Below are positions 11,864 through 24,443 of a stretch of DNA of 64,000 bases, piece by piece. This DNA is from Histoplasma ohiense (lineage: Eukaryota; Ascomycota; Eurotiomycetes; Onygenales; Ajellomycetaceae). Every line of letters starts with the position of its first letter. The first letter of the stretch is position 1. A model generated the notes under the pieces. That model was given only the letters and a program-made list of their open reading frames with translations, did not search any database and was not told the DNA's origin. The translations under genes were made by a program, and so were the position numbers. The stretch is taken from assembly GCA_017607445.1 (NCBI GenBank), contig JAEVHH010000007.1:1537980-1601979 (forward strand). The letters are read 5' to 3'.

Positions 11864-12543
11864 TCAACTCTCAGCAGACTCACAATGATGATGAGAGGAT
11901 ATTGTCAAATGTTGAATACAACAACAGCAATATACTGCTGTATTTCTTTCTAACACTTCAACAGAACTGTCTGCTTCCTCATCTTCATCTACATTATCAG
12001 TCAACTCAAATAACATACCAAGATCTTGACTCAGTGAGGATGACACTGATGTAATAGCAGGATACAAAAACACACTTTCTGAAATGCTGCTATGATTGAA
12101 TGTTACACTCTGCTGTGACAACAGATCATCAGAGTTCATATAGAATTCTAGAATCTCATCTGCATTCTTGTAGACCTGCACATCAAGTACAAACCTTGCA
12201 ACAGCAGTTTGATACATGACAAATCTCTCATTCAGAACTTCATCAGAGAGCAGCATCTTATGAAATTCATTGATCAAAGATTGACTGATTTTGTGAAAGC
12301 ACTCAGATATCTATAATCTGTTAGTACTCTTAACAACCTTAGTTTAAGAAAACTTACAGCAGCACAACTTCTATTTGATATATGACAGATGTGACAGTGT
12401 GTCCATTCATTGTTTACAAAGCAAGAATATACTGAAGGATTCTGCAACCTCTTCAGACAACCCAAGCAAATGCTCTCAATGACAGACAGCATATCACCCT
12501 TCATAGACTCTGAACCAGCAATGGAAACAGCTGATTCTGACAT
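11864..12543 (-). CDS. Antisense spliced Cys6 gene of gypsy F (intact)
   Basis: Exon 1 is 12543-12358 (ATG start, 62 codons), intron 12357-12311 (47 bp; gtaagt donor, ctaac branch, tag acceptor), exon 2 is 12310-11864 (148 codons plus stop). The intron is phase 0, and the predicted protein is 210 residues with no internal stop. Exon 1 carries C-x2-C-x11-C-x8-C-x2-C-x7-C (residues 27-60), a likely zinc-binding module; exon 2 is Ser/acidic-rich with ELTDNVDEDEE and a CCCC run near its end. It lies antisense to gag-pol between the chromodomain and the 3' LTR, just like the gene in copies A, B and C, with the intron at the same place, two codons after the last Cys. Function unknown. Its openness contrasts with the ruined gag-pol beside it. 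Confidence 0.65.
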
Positions 12544-13085
12544 TCTATCATAACTTTAATTAGTACCAAGGCCTTATTCAAAGAAGGAGGAAAAGCAAAA
12601 GCAACAAGAAAGAAAGACAGATGTTGGAGATTGGAATCAATATTGCAATGATGATCAAAGGAATTGCAACAACACAAAACTCAACCCAAAATGGAAAATA
12701 CAACCACACAATCAAAACTTTGAATTTCACAATAAAAATTGCATAGAAAGATACAGCATACTTTGTTTGATAAATTGATGTATTCTTTTTTAATAAAAAA
12801 TTGTTAGTGGTGATGTTGATGATGATATTCAATGGAGTGTGATTTTTGGTGTAGAAGTCAAAGGAAAGGGGTCAGAAGTTGTGTCTAAATTGTGATTGAA
12901 CTGCAATGACACTGAAGATGGAAAAATGTTCTTCTGAAACAGCAACACTTTGGAATTAATCTCAACAATTAATCCAGCCCAATCCTGTGAACTCTATACA
13001 ATATTAACCACACAGCACATGTTACAAACTTTGTATGTTGCAGTAAGAAGCTCTGAGAACCAGGCCTTTGAAGAAGGAAGATAAT
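12544..13085. other. Gypsy F region between antisense gene and 3' LTR
   Basis: No gene supported. If the antisense gene is real, its promoter should lie here, upstream of 12543. The purine-rich tract gaagaaggaagataat just before 13086 is the candidate polypurine primer for plus-strand synthesis. Confidence 0.4.
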
Positions 13086-13356
13086 TGTAATAGATGCAAT
13101 GAAGATATCTATATTAGGAAATAGCTATGTGGTGATAGAAGAACACAGAACATGCCAGAATTAATGAGAAGAGATATAGTGTATGACATCATAGACAGCC
13201 ATAGCACATGGTGGTCATCTATATAATGCTTGCTGATATTCATAGATATTAGGAGATCAGCAATTAGCTTTGAATAATAGAGATTGCTACCTTCTTAACA
13301 TCCTACATGCGTACTTCACACTACTCTCATAATTATATCTACAACCATCTCTTACA
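13086..13356 (+). repeat. Gypsy F 3' LTR
   Basis: 271 bp, partner of 6233-6503, followed by the target duplication ctcac. Confidence 0.92.
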
Positions 13357-15061
13357 CTCACACTCTTTCAATTGCTGCAGAAATAACTCTATTTCAGAAT
13401 TGTTCTTCTCATACACAAGTTATCTGTGTTTCCAAATGAGTAAATAAACTGTTGTATATCCATCAAGAAGCTTGCATCATTGATGTTACTGTAATAGACA
13501 CAGCTTTTGTTGTTTTGTAAAAGATAAACAACAGTTCAACAACATATTTTAACTGTGTCCACTCTGTATCAGAAAGTTTCAGAGCACAAATTTTCTCTCA
13601 CTCAGAATTCTGAACTCAATGATTCACAGCATCTTTTAGTTGAAGTGCTTGAACTGCCATCTCATAAGTAGAACTCCACTGTGTTCAAACATCTTGTATC
13701 ATATTAAGAGAAGGAACTGAGCTGTGAGTGGTTTGAATATCATGAAATCATTGTTGTTGTTTGAGAGAAGTACTGATTGCATTGGTGATATGACAAATCT
13801 AAAAAAAGATAATGAGATAGTTAGCAAATTGATCAATTTTCACTGAAGCATTATCAAATATCATTACCTTGCAAAGGGTTGATGAGAATGTGATGTGTGT
13901 AACAATTTCAACATTATTCTCATCAAAACAACTGACCAGTTCTGTGTTTTCAGGTTCAATGTTCAGATCTTTAATCAATGCTTGAACAACAAGCTGAATA
14001 ATATGTGCAATACAGAGAATATGCCCACATTTATCATTCCATCTATACAATATCAGTTTTTGTTTCAGACTCTGTATCATGATCAAGTTGTTTGCTGCAT
14101 TGTCTGTTGTGATTGCAAGAAGATCTGATGAAATATCCCAGTAATCATTTTTAATGATTGTCATGAAAACATCAGTCATATATTCATCTGTATGACTGCT
14201 CTTCAATTGTTCAAAGCCAATCAATTTCTCTTTATAATTCCAATCCTCATCAATAGAATAACAAACTGCATTCAAAAAGGATAGATTGTTGATGCTTGTT
14301 CATGCATTCACTGTCAGTGATATCTTCTATTGTTTCTTCAACAGAAGTCCAAGTTGTCACATATCATTGTTGTAATGTATATCCAGAGAAGAGTGGAGAC
14401 TGGATTGATGAGGAATTTGAATATGTGAATTAAGCATTTACAGTAGAGTTCAAAATTCCGAGTTTTCAACAGCATGCAGTGGAAGATTCAATGATATACA
14501 TAAACATAGAAGTTGTTCTTGAAAGTTGTCTGATGAAAGAGTTGGAATTGAAAGATCAGCATCAGTTCATCATCATTTTCACATGTTTTCCTGCAAAATA
14601 GTACATAAGTGTTACCAAATATCATTATCATTAATGAGAGTAGATGATATAAGTATCAGTTCATGAAGAATATTCTGATGTTTTTCTCTAAGCTGTAGAC
14701 AATCAGCAGATTTCAAATGTTGTGTGATTTCTTCTGATCCATGTCCACTCTAGAATGGATGTTTTTGTATGGAGTTGCAATGATTACAGCAGAGAAATGA
14801 CTCTTCAGTGATCTTCACAGCAACTTGTTGAAAGTTTTTCCATAGATCTTCTCATTGTCTATGCTGGCTTTTTCATAGATTGTGTTGTTTTTCATCATCA
14901 AGAAAAAAAGAAGTATGCATCCACCAGGCTTGAAAGAGCTCATCTTGTGAGAATTTATAAACAACATAAATTGTTTGATTCACTCTTATTTCTATAAGAT
15001 CTTGAACCTTCATTAAAGAAGATGATGAATTCCCTGATTCAGCAATTACTGAAGTTGTCAT

Positions 15062-16300
15062 GATGAATATAAATGATAAGAAATTATATGTAAAATGAAT
15101 TCTGAGAATAAAAAGGTTAAGAAATTGATTCAATTTGATTGGGATTTTTTTTTACCCCTTTTTCATTAACCCATTCTAATTGGTTAGAACACTAGTAGAA
15201 TATATTTATAAACAACAACAAATAAAACACATTATGATCAAATAGAAAAGAATGATAATGAAAATATTAAAGATATTATTAAGATTTGTAAGTGCTGAAA
15301 AGTTGATTCATTAGACATATTATCTATCTCTAATATATCACAATTCCACAGTATGAATTTATCAGCTTTCATTGTTTACTGATACTAAACATAAAGTCAC
15401 ACACAACTTACAAGTATACATATACATATATATATATATATATCATGAGCATAATATCACTACAATAATATATGCTCACAACAAAGAATTGTATAATGTA
15501 AAATATCAAATTAGATTTGTAATCTCTGATAATTATAATAATACAATTAATTTAGCAAAAATATAAAAAAACAAACATGCAAAAAAAATTTTTTTTTTAG
15601 ATCATTTTCTCTTCTACTCTTCTTCTTTCACTTTCTTCTTCTTTTTCTTCTCTTCTTCTTTCTCTTCATTCTTCACAATTCAATTTTTCTCTTTCTTCTT
15701 CTCTCTCTTCTTCTTCTTCTCATTCAAGAAAACAATCATCTCAAAACTCTTCTCAGCTATCTTCTCAGATGAGAAAGAATTCTTCTCTCTTTTCATCAGA
15801 TTCATTTGAGCTTCAAAGTTCTACATCTTCTGATCTGCTGTCTCAGATTCTATCTCTGCAGTAAGCAAATTAGCATGCTCAGAAAGCAACACTGTCTTCT
15901 CAATGTTCTAAATCATTGAGCATATATGAGATCTAAACAAGACTTCAATCCCATGATTCTCTTCAGAAGCCTGCTAATTAATTAGACCACAGAATCATTA
16001 TCAAAAAATATTATCAATGAATATATTCAAAATACAATCTATCAGCTTGAGCTTTTTTGTCTTGTGAGTAAGCACATCTTCAATCTTCTTCTGACAGTAC
16101 TTTTTCACAGTCATCATCTTTTCAGCTCTCTTTCTTTTCATCTTGATCTCAAATCATTTTCATGAGCACTTCTGATCTCAGTGCTGCTGTATCAGCAACT
16201 TCACTGCTTTCTTCTCCAACTTCTCACACATTGAGCCATCAGCATCATTTCTTTCATAATATTAGTCAAATTTCAGCAGAAGTATTACTCAAGATCATTA
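15062..16300 (-). other. hAT G internal region with Lys/Glu-rich remnant
   Basis: 15140-15600 is very AT-rich and empty. On the minus strand 15600-16230 translates into Lys/Glu-rich, coiled-coil-like segments interrupted by stops, probably the decayed later exons of the Cys-rich gene at 16301-16609. I could not define exon borders. Confidence 0.35.
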
Positions 16301-16609
16301 TCAATCTGCTTCATTGCAGAGTTTTTTCAAGACAATATGACATGTCTTGTAGTCAGTCTCTCCACACTTGAAGAATTCTTTCTCTTCCCTCTCAAGGTGA
16401 TGACAGTGCTTGCATGTCTTAGTGATATACAGAGCCATCAAATGTTTCTTGAAGAAGAGGACAGATATGTTTTCAGCAGAAGAGAGAGAGAGAAATGTGT
16501 TCTGATTGTGATGATGAAGATTTCTAGTGAAAAAAAATATATTGTTTTTATAAGTTGCTATACACACAGAAATGTGATGGTAAGAACAGAGATATATCAA
16601 AGAATTCAA
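16301..16609 (-). pseudogene. Cys-rich accessory ORF of hAT G
   Basis: An open stretch of 102 codons on the minus strand whose C-terminal half has C-x2-C-x12-C-x7-C-x7-C (motifs CKHCHHLE and FFKCGETDYKTC). The spacing resembles the Cys6 module of the gypsy antisense genes, with one expected Cys (the second of the C-x2-C near the end) absent. A plausible start is an internal Met in MALYITKTC. Downstream, basic and acidic coiled-coil-like sequence continues in pieces. It is an additional gene of the hAT, transcribed in the same direction as the transposase. Relationship to the gypsy genes is suggestive only. Confidence 0.4.
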
Positions 16610-17095
16610 GAAGAAAGAAAATCTACATCTATATATTATGAGAAATTACATGTCTCATAGCAACACTGTTTGCATTTTTGTGCTACTTGTTGATATCATG
16701 TGCTGCATGCATGCAGTTGCTCTGCAAGCTATATTATGACTGAATGCAGATGAGATATTTCTTTGTTGCTATAGAGATTATTTATATATATAATCTCTCA
16801 GTTTAACATTTATTTATATTTTTCTTTTTCTTTGTTCTTTCTTTCTTCTCTCTTCAACCCATCATAATTCCACTGCAGTATGTTAACTATTAAAAGCAAT
16901 ATGAATATCTCAATGTTTTCTGTGAATGAATACTGATTAATTAATTGATTCTATCTAGTAAATTCAGTGCTGTAAGTCTCTGTTCTTTCCTCTCTGAAAT
17001 CTATGCATTCATTCTCTGTGTTCATTTCCTCTCTCTCTCCACCCTCTCTCAGCAAAAAAATGATCTGTGATAAGAGTATCTCTTGTCAGAGAGCC

Positions 17096-17659
17096 ATGCC
17101 AACCACTGCTGCTGCCTGCAAGGCAGTATATGAACAGTGAGTGACAGAGTGGAAAGTGGTCTGAGCTTATCATCATGAGCAGCATCTCAATGCTTGCTGT
17201 GCTGTGTGGAAGATGCACAACCCCCACTCTTGTATGAAAAAAGTGAATAAGCAGAGTATGAAATTCAAAGTAATGCTTTTTGATAATGCTAGATACTGAT
17301 ATGAGAGTAGAGACTATCTGTGAGATTTGATATTATCAGAAGTCTGAGGATTTCATTTTTCTCAATACTGTGTTTGCTCATCTTGTCTGGGAGATTGATG
17401 AGAGAAAGTATTGCTTCCAGCATTCCACTCTTGATACTCTTCAAATCACAGTCAAGACCACATTGATCACACTTTTTGAGTGTATGATATCATGTGAAAA
17501 CCAATGTAACAATATCTCACTAATCATTTCACAGATGGTTTTAAGATCATGATTCATTGTGAACAGATGATTCTCACTGTGAGGAATATTAGATTGATGA
17601 TGAAGATCATTCAAGAATTGAGTAGCAATTTTTTTGATGATTATAGATTGAAGAAATGA
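17096..17659 (+). pseudogene. Unrecognised ORF of hAT G, many TGA codons
   Basis: From ATG 17096 to TGA 17659 there is one collinear frame of 187 codons. It is interrupted by about ten TGA and one TAA, most TGA sitting where Trp or Arg would be natural. Composition looks coding, for example KAVYEQ, KMHNPHSCMKK and FTDGFKIMI. I do not recognise a family. It points toward the right end of the hAT, opposite to the transposase. It may be a separate gene or a captured host fragment. Confidence 0.35.
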
Positions 17660-18121
17660 GTTTTTTTCATTTGTTTGTTTATTTATTTTTTTATTTTTTT
17701 TTTTTTTTGCTGGAAGTTTTTGTTTTTTTTTTTTTAATTTTCAAAATGTCTACAGATATATAATGATATTTCTGTTGTTGACATCAAAAAGATAACAATA
17801 TTTGGTAATGCTCACATCATAATTAGCCATCATTCAGTATAAAGATATATGTATTATGTAATTATGGGTAAGTCATGATTCCATTTGATTCTATTTTGTA
17901 AAATGAGACCAAACAGAACTGTGACTCAGAAATCAAGATAAGAACAGTATTCAGAATCTAAATATTTCTCATAAACAGTGAAATGAAACCAGAGCTATAA
18001 TACAAACAGTGTAAAGTGACTGGTTTGAAAAACAATATATGGGACCAGGACTAAAATATATGAGAATGGGACCAACGCTAAAATTGGTCATGGTCCCATG
18101 CATGGTCACACGGCCAGTCTA
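17660..18121. other. hAT G right subterminal region
   Basis: Poly-T tracts (17690-17760), then subterminal repeats related to ggtcccatttgat and gggaccaacgc, ending in the terminal inverted repeat ggccagtcta. No gene. Confidence 0.6.
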
Positions 18122-18649
18122 GTATAGATTGCTTGCTAGTAGATAATTGCATTCCCATATTGTAAGTTCTGCTTGTTGATAGCAGTGTATTGATCATGTC
18201 CTCTAGATAGCTTGTATTCGCGTCTTCTAGATAGCTTGTATATGCGTTGTTATCGATTTTCTAATGAGATGGAATTGGTGGATTCTTTGATTGCTAGAGA
18301 TTGTGTGCAGAGAAGCAAAAAAAATTTCTTTTCTCTTGAAGATTTCTCTTCTCTTTTAACTTGATCATCATCAAAGCTTCTTGCCTTTCTGCTGCAATTT
18401 TTCATCTTCAATAAAAAAATTTTTAAATTTTTATATTGTTGTTCTCTCTCTCTTCTTTTTTATATTGAAATGGGCTCTCTTGATTATTCCAATTTTAAGT
18501 AAGTTGTCTCTTGAGTGTTTATCACATATTATTGTTGGTGTTCCTTGCCAGTGGTGTTATTAGTGTGGTCATGTGTGCCACTAGCTTGTTTTCATATAGC
18601 ACCATTCACTGTTTGCTTGTTATATTGTTCTAAGTTTAGCTCTAATCAC

Positions 18650-19428
18650 ATGATGCACAAGAGTCAGATTCTGTGTGAACATTGTGTCTCTAGACTTGAA
18701 GACATTGATTTTTGATGTGTGTTGAGATCAAATGTCTGAAAGTATTGTGAGACTTGTGTCTCTGCAGAGAAATTCTGCAAATCTGTGAGTAATTTTCTTT
18801 AATTCTTATTTTCTTTTTCTTTTTCTTCAATTTTGCTTTTGAATAGATAGTAGTGCTTTTAGCAATGTTGATATACTGATAATGATGCTAGATGCATGAT
18901 ACACCTCTTCTGAGATGCATTATATATGGGTGAGCATTTATTTTTGCAGAGATGGCAGCTGAAGAGGATATAGTCAATCACAAAAGTCATCTTTGTCATT
19001 TGATAAAACAATTGAACACATTTTGTCTGGCAATGCTGTCTGCTCAGAGTAGAGCAGAGATGAATGCTCTGTGATCTCAGCACTGAGCAGCAGCTGAGCC
19101 TGCAGAGATGCAGATTATGAAGACAGTGATTGTACTCATTTCTTTCAGAGTGGATACATTAGAGAAAGAGAAGAGTGTGGAGAAGAATGTGGAGGTTTTG
19201 AGAGTGATGAGCTTTGAGAGCTCTGTGATGAAGGAGTTGACTGAGGAGAAGTCAGAGGAGTTGGCTGAGAAGGGATTGATGAAAGAGAAGTTGACTAAAG
19301 AGTCAATGAAGAAGATTGTGGAGACACTGATGACTGCAGCAGTGCTCATAATATCTGCTTTCTTTGTCAATTTATCACTGATATCTGTGAAGCAGAGGGA
19401 GAGGGTGCTCTGAATGGTGAAGAAGTGA
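18650..19428 (+). pseudogene. Antisense spliced Cys6 gene of gypsy A (decayed)
   Basis: Exon 1 is 18650-18784 (45 codons), with CEHC...C...YCETC...C spacing as in copy C but a TGA at the expected Trp before the third Cys. The gtgagt donor is intact at 18785, and the ctgataatgatgctag acceptor region ends at 18891. Exon 2 is 18892-19428, with conserved MLSAQSRAE and a Glu/Lys-rich second half. It lies antisense to gag-pol between the end of pol (19885) and the 3' LTR. The frame is conserved but several TGA codons make this copy inactive as written. Confidence 0.6.
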
Positions 19429-19884
19429 AAGAAGAAGATAAAGAGAAATATCTTTTTTCATTGAATATACTGAAGAATGAATAGATTGATGAAAGAGAGA
19501 AGAAGTGAGAAGATAAATATCTTGTGAAATAGACATTTGTCTATATCTCTGCACTCAAAATGAGTGTCAGTAATTTACAAATATCAGAAGAAGTATTGAG
19601 TGAGAATGGCAGAGAAAGAGAATGAGAAGAATGATGAAAAAGAGAAGAGAAAGTGAAAGATGAGAAGTGAGATGAGAATGAGTGAACTGAGAGTTTTTAG
19701 ACTTTTCTTAGAGTCTATTTTCTTTGTCTTTTCCTTGCTTGTACTTTTTATCTTTTGTATTTATTATACCCAAATTGAATTTTTTCCTTTTTTTTTTTTT
19801 TTTTCTTTTCTCTGATAAAATCCTTCTAAAAAAATGTATTTGATTGGAGTTTGAGTGAGATTTGTGCTTCTAATGTTTTTCAAT

Positions 19885-22800
19885 TTAAGATTTGTGCTTC
19901 TGATGTCTTTCAACTTGAAGTTTGTGCTTTTGATGTTTGAGAGTATGTTGGTTTTGTATTTGTTGTTCATTTTCTTATTCAAGAAAGATTTTGAATGTCT
20001 GAGTGTTCAATATGTTTTCTTTCAGTTTCCATATATCATCATTAGAATCTCAATCTGTTCATCTTACAAGATATTCTGAAGATTTGTTTTTTCATTGTTG
20101 TTTTTCAAGAATTTCTTCAATTTGATATTCTTCTTTGCTGTTGACAAGTTTCAGTTCTGATTCTGATAGAGCTTCATTTCTGCAGTTGTATGGCTTCAAT
20201 AAAAATATATGAAATACAGAATGAATGCTTCTATATGAAGATGGCAGTTCTAGTTTGTATACTTGTTTTTCAATGATATCCAGAATCTTGAAGAGTTCAA
20301 CATATTTATGATCAAGTTTGCAAACCAGATGCAGCAATTGGAGATTTTTTGTATTGAGTATAACATAGTCATTCATTTTAAATTGTTGAAGTTTATATTT
20401 TGCATTATAATAGATTTTCTGTGTTTGTTGCATCTTTTGTAGATTCTTGATGAGTTTATGATGTGTTTTCTTGATATGTTTCATGTGGCTAGCAGCATGT
20501 ATGGTGACTGGTTGTGATGGTTTGCTGACATTAATTTTCAAATCAGATTGATATCCCATTAAGGCTTCCGCAGATGTCATTTCAGTAGAGATATGTTGAG
20601 AGATATTGTAAACAAACTGTGTCAGTGATAGTCAGTGTGTCCAGTCATCTTGATGATAGTTGATAAAGTATTGAAGATAATGTTTCAAGATTTGATTTTA
20701 TTGTTCTGTTTGATCATCTGTTTGAGAGTGAAAGACTGTTGAAAGTTTCCAGTGTGCATCTAGCATATAACAAAAGATGAATCAATAATGACTTGTAAAC
20801 AGTGAATCTTGATTGAATATATGATTTTTGAATACTTCATAAATTGTATAGAATTTGATATAAATGATTTCTGCTAGTTTGTCAGCTACAATGTTTTTGA
20901 TGCAAGGAATATAGATCATAAACTTGGTATATATATTCACAATCACTAAAATTGCATTGTAGATTTGATGAAGAAATGTAGAGGCTGGCAAGTCTGTAAT
21001 AAAATCTATAATAATAAACTCAAAAGAATTTGATGATAAGAAGATTGTATTTAATTCTTCATATTGTCTGTGCTGTTTTGACTTTACTCTTTGACAAGTA
21101 TCATAAATGAATATATAATCTTTGATATTTCTGACTAGTTCATATCAATAGTATTTGTTCTGAATGCTGTCTATGAACTTTTTTATACCAAAGTGACCTC
21201 TCTGTGGATCATCATGGTTTGTACTGATAATTTCATCAATGAGTGTCTTTTGTTGAGGGATATATATGTGATCATCAGTATGCAATATATCATTCTCAGA
21301 AATTGTCTATAGTATATTTTCAGTGACAGTCATACTCTTCTCTTTTATCTTCTTTCTTTGCTCAGCAGCAAAAGAATCAATCTTCTGTGTTTTACTCAGA
21401 AATGAGATGAAGGATTTGAGTATTTCTGTATATACTGAGTCCTCAAAAATAGCCTTATTGACTGCAATCTGGGGCATATATTGCTCAACACACAATGAAG
21501 GGGAAGAGTTTACACAAAAGATAGAAGATGTCAATGTATGAAGCACTTTTTACTCATTAAAAGAAGCATTTTGCTCATTAGAAATCTGTGCACAGACTAC
21601 ATCAGAAGAAATATCATTTTGAAAAGAAGTATCAGCTTCTCAGTCTAGTTTAACTTCATGTTTCAGCTTCTGTTGCAGAGTAGATAATATAGTTTGATCA
21701 TTATAGATCTCACTGTAGTCTGTGCAACAACTGAGCTCATCAGCTGAATTCTTTGATTCAGAGTGGTGCAGTAATACAAAATCATAAGCAGATAAAGCTT
21801 TCATTCATCTGATCTGACATCTGTTCAGTTTCTTAATCATCATAAAGTACTGCAGATTGGCATGATCAGATCAGACTTGAATTGAATACTAACTTTTCTT
21901 CAGATAGTGTTTTCAATTCTTAAATGCTGCTACAATAGTCAAGAGTTCTTTATCATAATTATTATAATGTATTTCCACATCAATCAACTTTTTTGATCAG
22001 AAGACAACTGAATGTCAGTGCTCATCATTCTGTAACTATAACAGAATAGCAGTGACTGCAAAAATGAATGCATCAGATTTAATCTGAATACACTGAGCTG
22101 AGTCAAAATGAGCTAATAGAGAAGTATGTATAAAGTGTGATTTGAGCTTATTGAAAGCATTTTGAGTATCTTCTGTTCATATAAAAGTGGCTTTTCTTTC
22201 CCTCTTCTTGCTCTCTTTTGTAAGTTCAAATAATGGGGCTGCAATAGAGGAGAAAGACTTAATAAATCACTGATAGAAATTAGCAAAACTCAAGAAGAAT
22301 TGAATCTTTTTAATTGATTTAGATGTAGATCATTCTACAATAGTGAAGACTCTGTCTGACTTCATCTCAATATCATTTGTATCTATAACAAATCTCAGAA
22401 ATGAGATCTTGTCCATTTCAAATTCACATTTAGAGAGTTTTGCAAATAGATTCACACACTCAAGATGTTCTAGCATCTTAGTAACATGCACTTTATATTT
22501 CTGCTTTGAATTGGAGAATATGAGAATGTCATCCAAATAGACAATGCAACATATATTCAATAAATCAGACAAGGCATTGTTAATGTATGCTTGAAATATC
22601 ACTGAAGCATTAGCTAGTTCAAATGGCAGAACTATATATTCAAAATGTTCATATTTTATTCTAAAGACTGTCTTTCAATGATCTTTTGCTGCTATAAGTA
22701 TGCAGTGGTAGGCATCTTGAAGGTTCAGCTTAGTGAATATCTTGGCTTTTGAAAGTCTATCAAGTAATTCACTTATTAGAGATAGAGGGTATTGATTCTT

Positions 22801-23877
22801 GATGATGATTTGATTTAATCCTCAATAGTCTACACAAAGATGAAGTTCATTATCTTTTTTGAGAACAAAGAGAATCAGTGTATCAGTCAGACTACTGAAT
22901 GATTGTATCCACTCTTTATCTAATACATTTTTTAAATATTCTCTTAGAGTGACTAACTCAGTTTCAGAGAGATTGTATATCAGCATAAATGAAGATTGTG
23001 TATCAAACTTGAGATCTATACAGTGTTTCATCTCTTCTGATTTTTTCATGCTTATAGCAGCTTCTTCTGAGAAGATATGCATGTATGACATGATATAATC
23101 AGATAGATCAGTCAGCAAGTCTGAATACACAGCTGAGAATATATATAAAGCATGCTTTGAATCTTTTGAATGTTCTGTAGATAATACTACAAGCATTTCT
23201 ACTCTAGCTTCTGTGAGAACTTCAGCTAAGACATTTTGTTCAGAAATAATTTGAAACTGTTGTTCATCTTCAGAGCTTTTAAAGAAGAATTGTTCATCTG
23301 ATCAATCTATAAGAGAATTTGTTTGTCTTAATCAAAAAAATTCTAATACAAGACTGTAGTTCTTCATCTTCATCACATGAAAGGAATGAGATGTCTGCTG
23401 TGCATTACTCTTGTAATTAGTGACAGTAGTTGCAATGTTATACTCTTCAAAGAAGTGTATTATGCATTCATCAATCAACTTGATTATTTTGATTTTACAG
23501 TGAGCAGCTTCTAGATTGTGATTCTTTGTTCAAAATTCATTGACACAGTTCACTTCTGACTCAGAGTCTACTAGTGCAAGTATTTTTTGCAGACTCTTAG
23601 ATGTAGCAAGTTCCACTGTGACAGTGAAGCTTAAGATGTTTTTGCATCAACTTTTCATATTTATGACTGTCATTGTGAGCTGAATGATGTATCTTAAGTG
23701 TTTTTTGAGTTCTTTGAGTTCTTTGTGTCTTTCATATCAGATTTTGAGTTGAACTTGGTGTTTTTGGATTTGTCTTTGAGTTGTTTGAAACACAAATCAA
23801 TGGTATGTTCTGATTGCTTGCAATAACAGCAATATTTCAATTGAGTGAAGTCATTGAACTTTGTAGTGTTATTTCAT
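19885..23877 (-). pseudogene. Gypsy A pol (protease to chromodomain)
   Basis: One collinear minus-strand frame, homologous to copy C throughout. It contains protease-linker, RT with YLDD retained (near 22525), RNase H, the integrase zinc region and core (about 21150-20600), then a chromodomain whose YLVRW is broken by TGA. Integrity is lost through many TGA codons and substitutions rather than indels. The gene is cut at 23882 by gypsy J; the gag part continues at 39296-40438. Confidence 0.85.
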
Positions 23878-23882
23878 CTGTG

Positions 23883-24026
23883 TGTAGTTCAAAGGTTGCT
23901 TAAGCTGTTCAAAGCTTCTAAGCTTTGCAGCTCTTCTTATACGAAATAACTAGTGCAGTAGTGTACACCATCCTTAATAATAGAGGATGATGTACACCAC
24001 AGAAGAATAATAAGCTGAAATTACCA
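23883..24026 (-). repeat. Gypsy J 3' LTR (uninterrupted copy)
   Basis: 144 bp. Serves as the empty-site reference for the B insertion: the junction agtgcagtag|tgtacacc here corresponds to the split point at 31786/39225. Confidence 0.85.
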
Positions 24027-24443
24027 CATTCTTCTCTATCAAATCTGTCTATACTCTTGTGACAGAAATAGTGTTATGCTGTGTGCATCTGCTTTTGTGA
24101 TGCACTATTCCACAATAGATAAGATGCTCACTTCACACACACAAGAGTCTCTATCACAACAACATCAGCTCATCACTAACAATGCCATGTTCACAACTAT
24201 TCTCTTTCATTTGTTCTTTTGTATCTCTTTCATTTGATCTTCTCTGTCTTGCTTCAATCATTCTATACATCTATCCCCTTCTATTGAACATCTAGCTCTT
24301 CTCTATTCTGTGATATGACCTCTGATTGCTGTGTCTCTCACTGTTCTGATCATGTTGTGTGATTTATTGATAAGTTCTTGTTGATCAAACCTTGTTGAAA
24401 GCTAATCTGGCTGTGAATTGATGGCTTTCACAGTTGCTAACTG

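Larger units (their letters stand above)
6233..13356 (+). mobile_element. Ty3/gypsy chromovirus F (second family)
   Basis: A 7,124-bp element has 271-bp LTRs at 6233-6503 and 13086-13356 (tgtaatag...cttaca) and the 5-bp duplication ctcac (6228-6232 and 13357-13361). It is inserted inside the transposase gene of hAT G. Order: gag, CCHC knuckle, protease, RT, RNase H, integrase, chromodomain on plus; then a spliced Cys-rich gene on minus (11864-12543); then 540 bp without a clear gene; then the 3' LTR. The LTRs contain a TATA-like ctatataatgct. Confidence 0.93.
5537..15061 (-). pseudogene. hAT transposase, split by gypsy F
   Basis: The gene reads on the minus strand from ATG at 15061, is broken by the gypsy F insertion (6228-13361), and resumes below 6228 to a stop at 5537. 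The N-terminal part has a BED-like finger (Cys-x2-Cys, later HLK...C, near 14700-14810). The middle has the hAT catalytic region with TTDNAANN (about 14075) and HILCIAHIIQLVVQ (about 14000). The C-terminal part at 5537-5938 has the hAT dimerisation block with ILTIPLTEVDMKRKF and LQEETVKKLMM. Most in-frame stops are TGA at expected Trp or Arg codons. Families like this cut and paste DNA in the nucleus; this copy cannot make a full protein. Confidence 0.85.
5198..18121 (-). mobile_element. hAT DNA transposon G, interrupted by gypsy F
   Basis: Inverted ends tagactggcc (5198-5207) and ggccagtcta (18112-18121) are bordered by the 8-bp duplication gtatagat (5190-5197 and 18122-18129), the target-site length of hAT elements. 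The uninterrupted site is seen in copy C near 42755. Without gypsy F and its duplicated pentamer the element is about 5.8 kb. It carries a hAT transposase (minus strand) and two further reading frames of unknown function at 16301-16609 and 17096-17659. Subterminal repeats of the type ggtcccatttgat occur near both ends. Confidence 0.92.

Noticed and set aside
5198..18121. TGA read as tryptophan (altered genetic code)
   Set aside because: Copy C and the undecayed segments use TGG. Many TGA codons stand at Arg (CGA) positions, and TAA/TAG also occur. C-to-T decay explains all of this.
18381..18640. Short hydrophobic frames upstream of the Cys6 exon as an extra N-terminal exon
   Set aside because: There is a possible gtaagt donor near 18497 in all copies, but no conserved frame before it. 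The ATG at 18650 and its equivalents give the same short exon in A, B and C.
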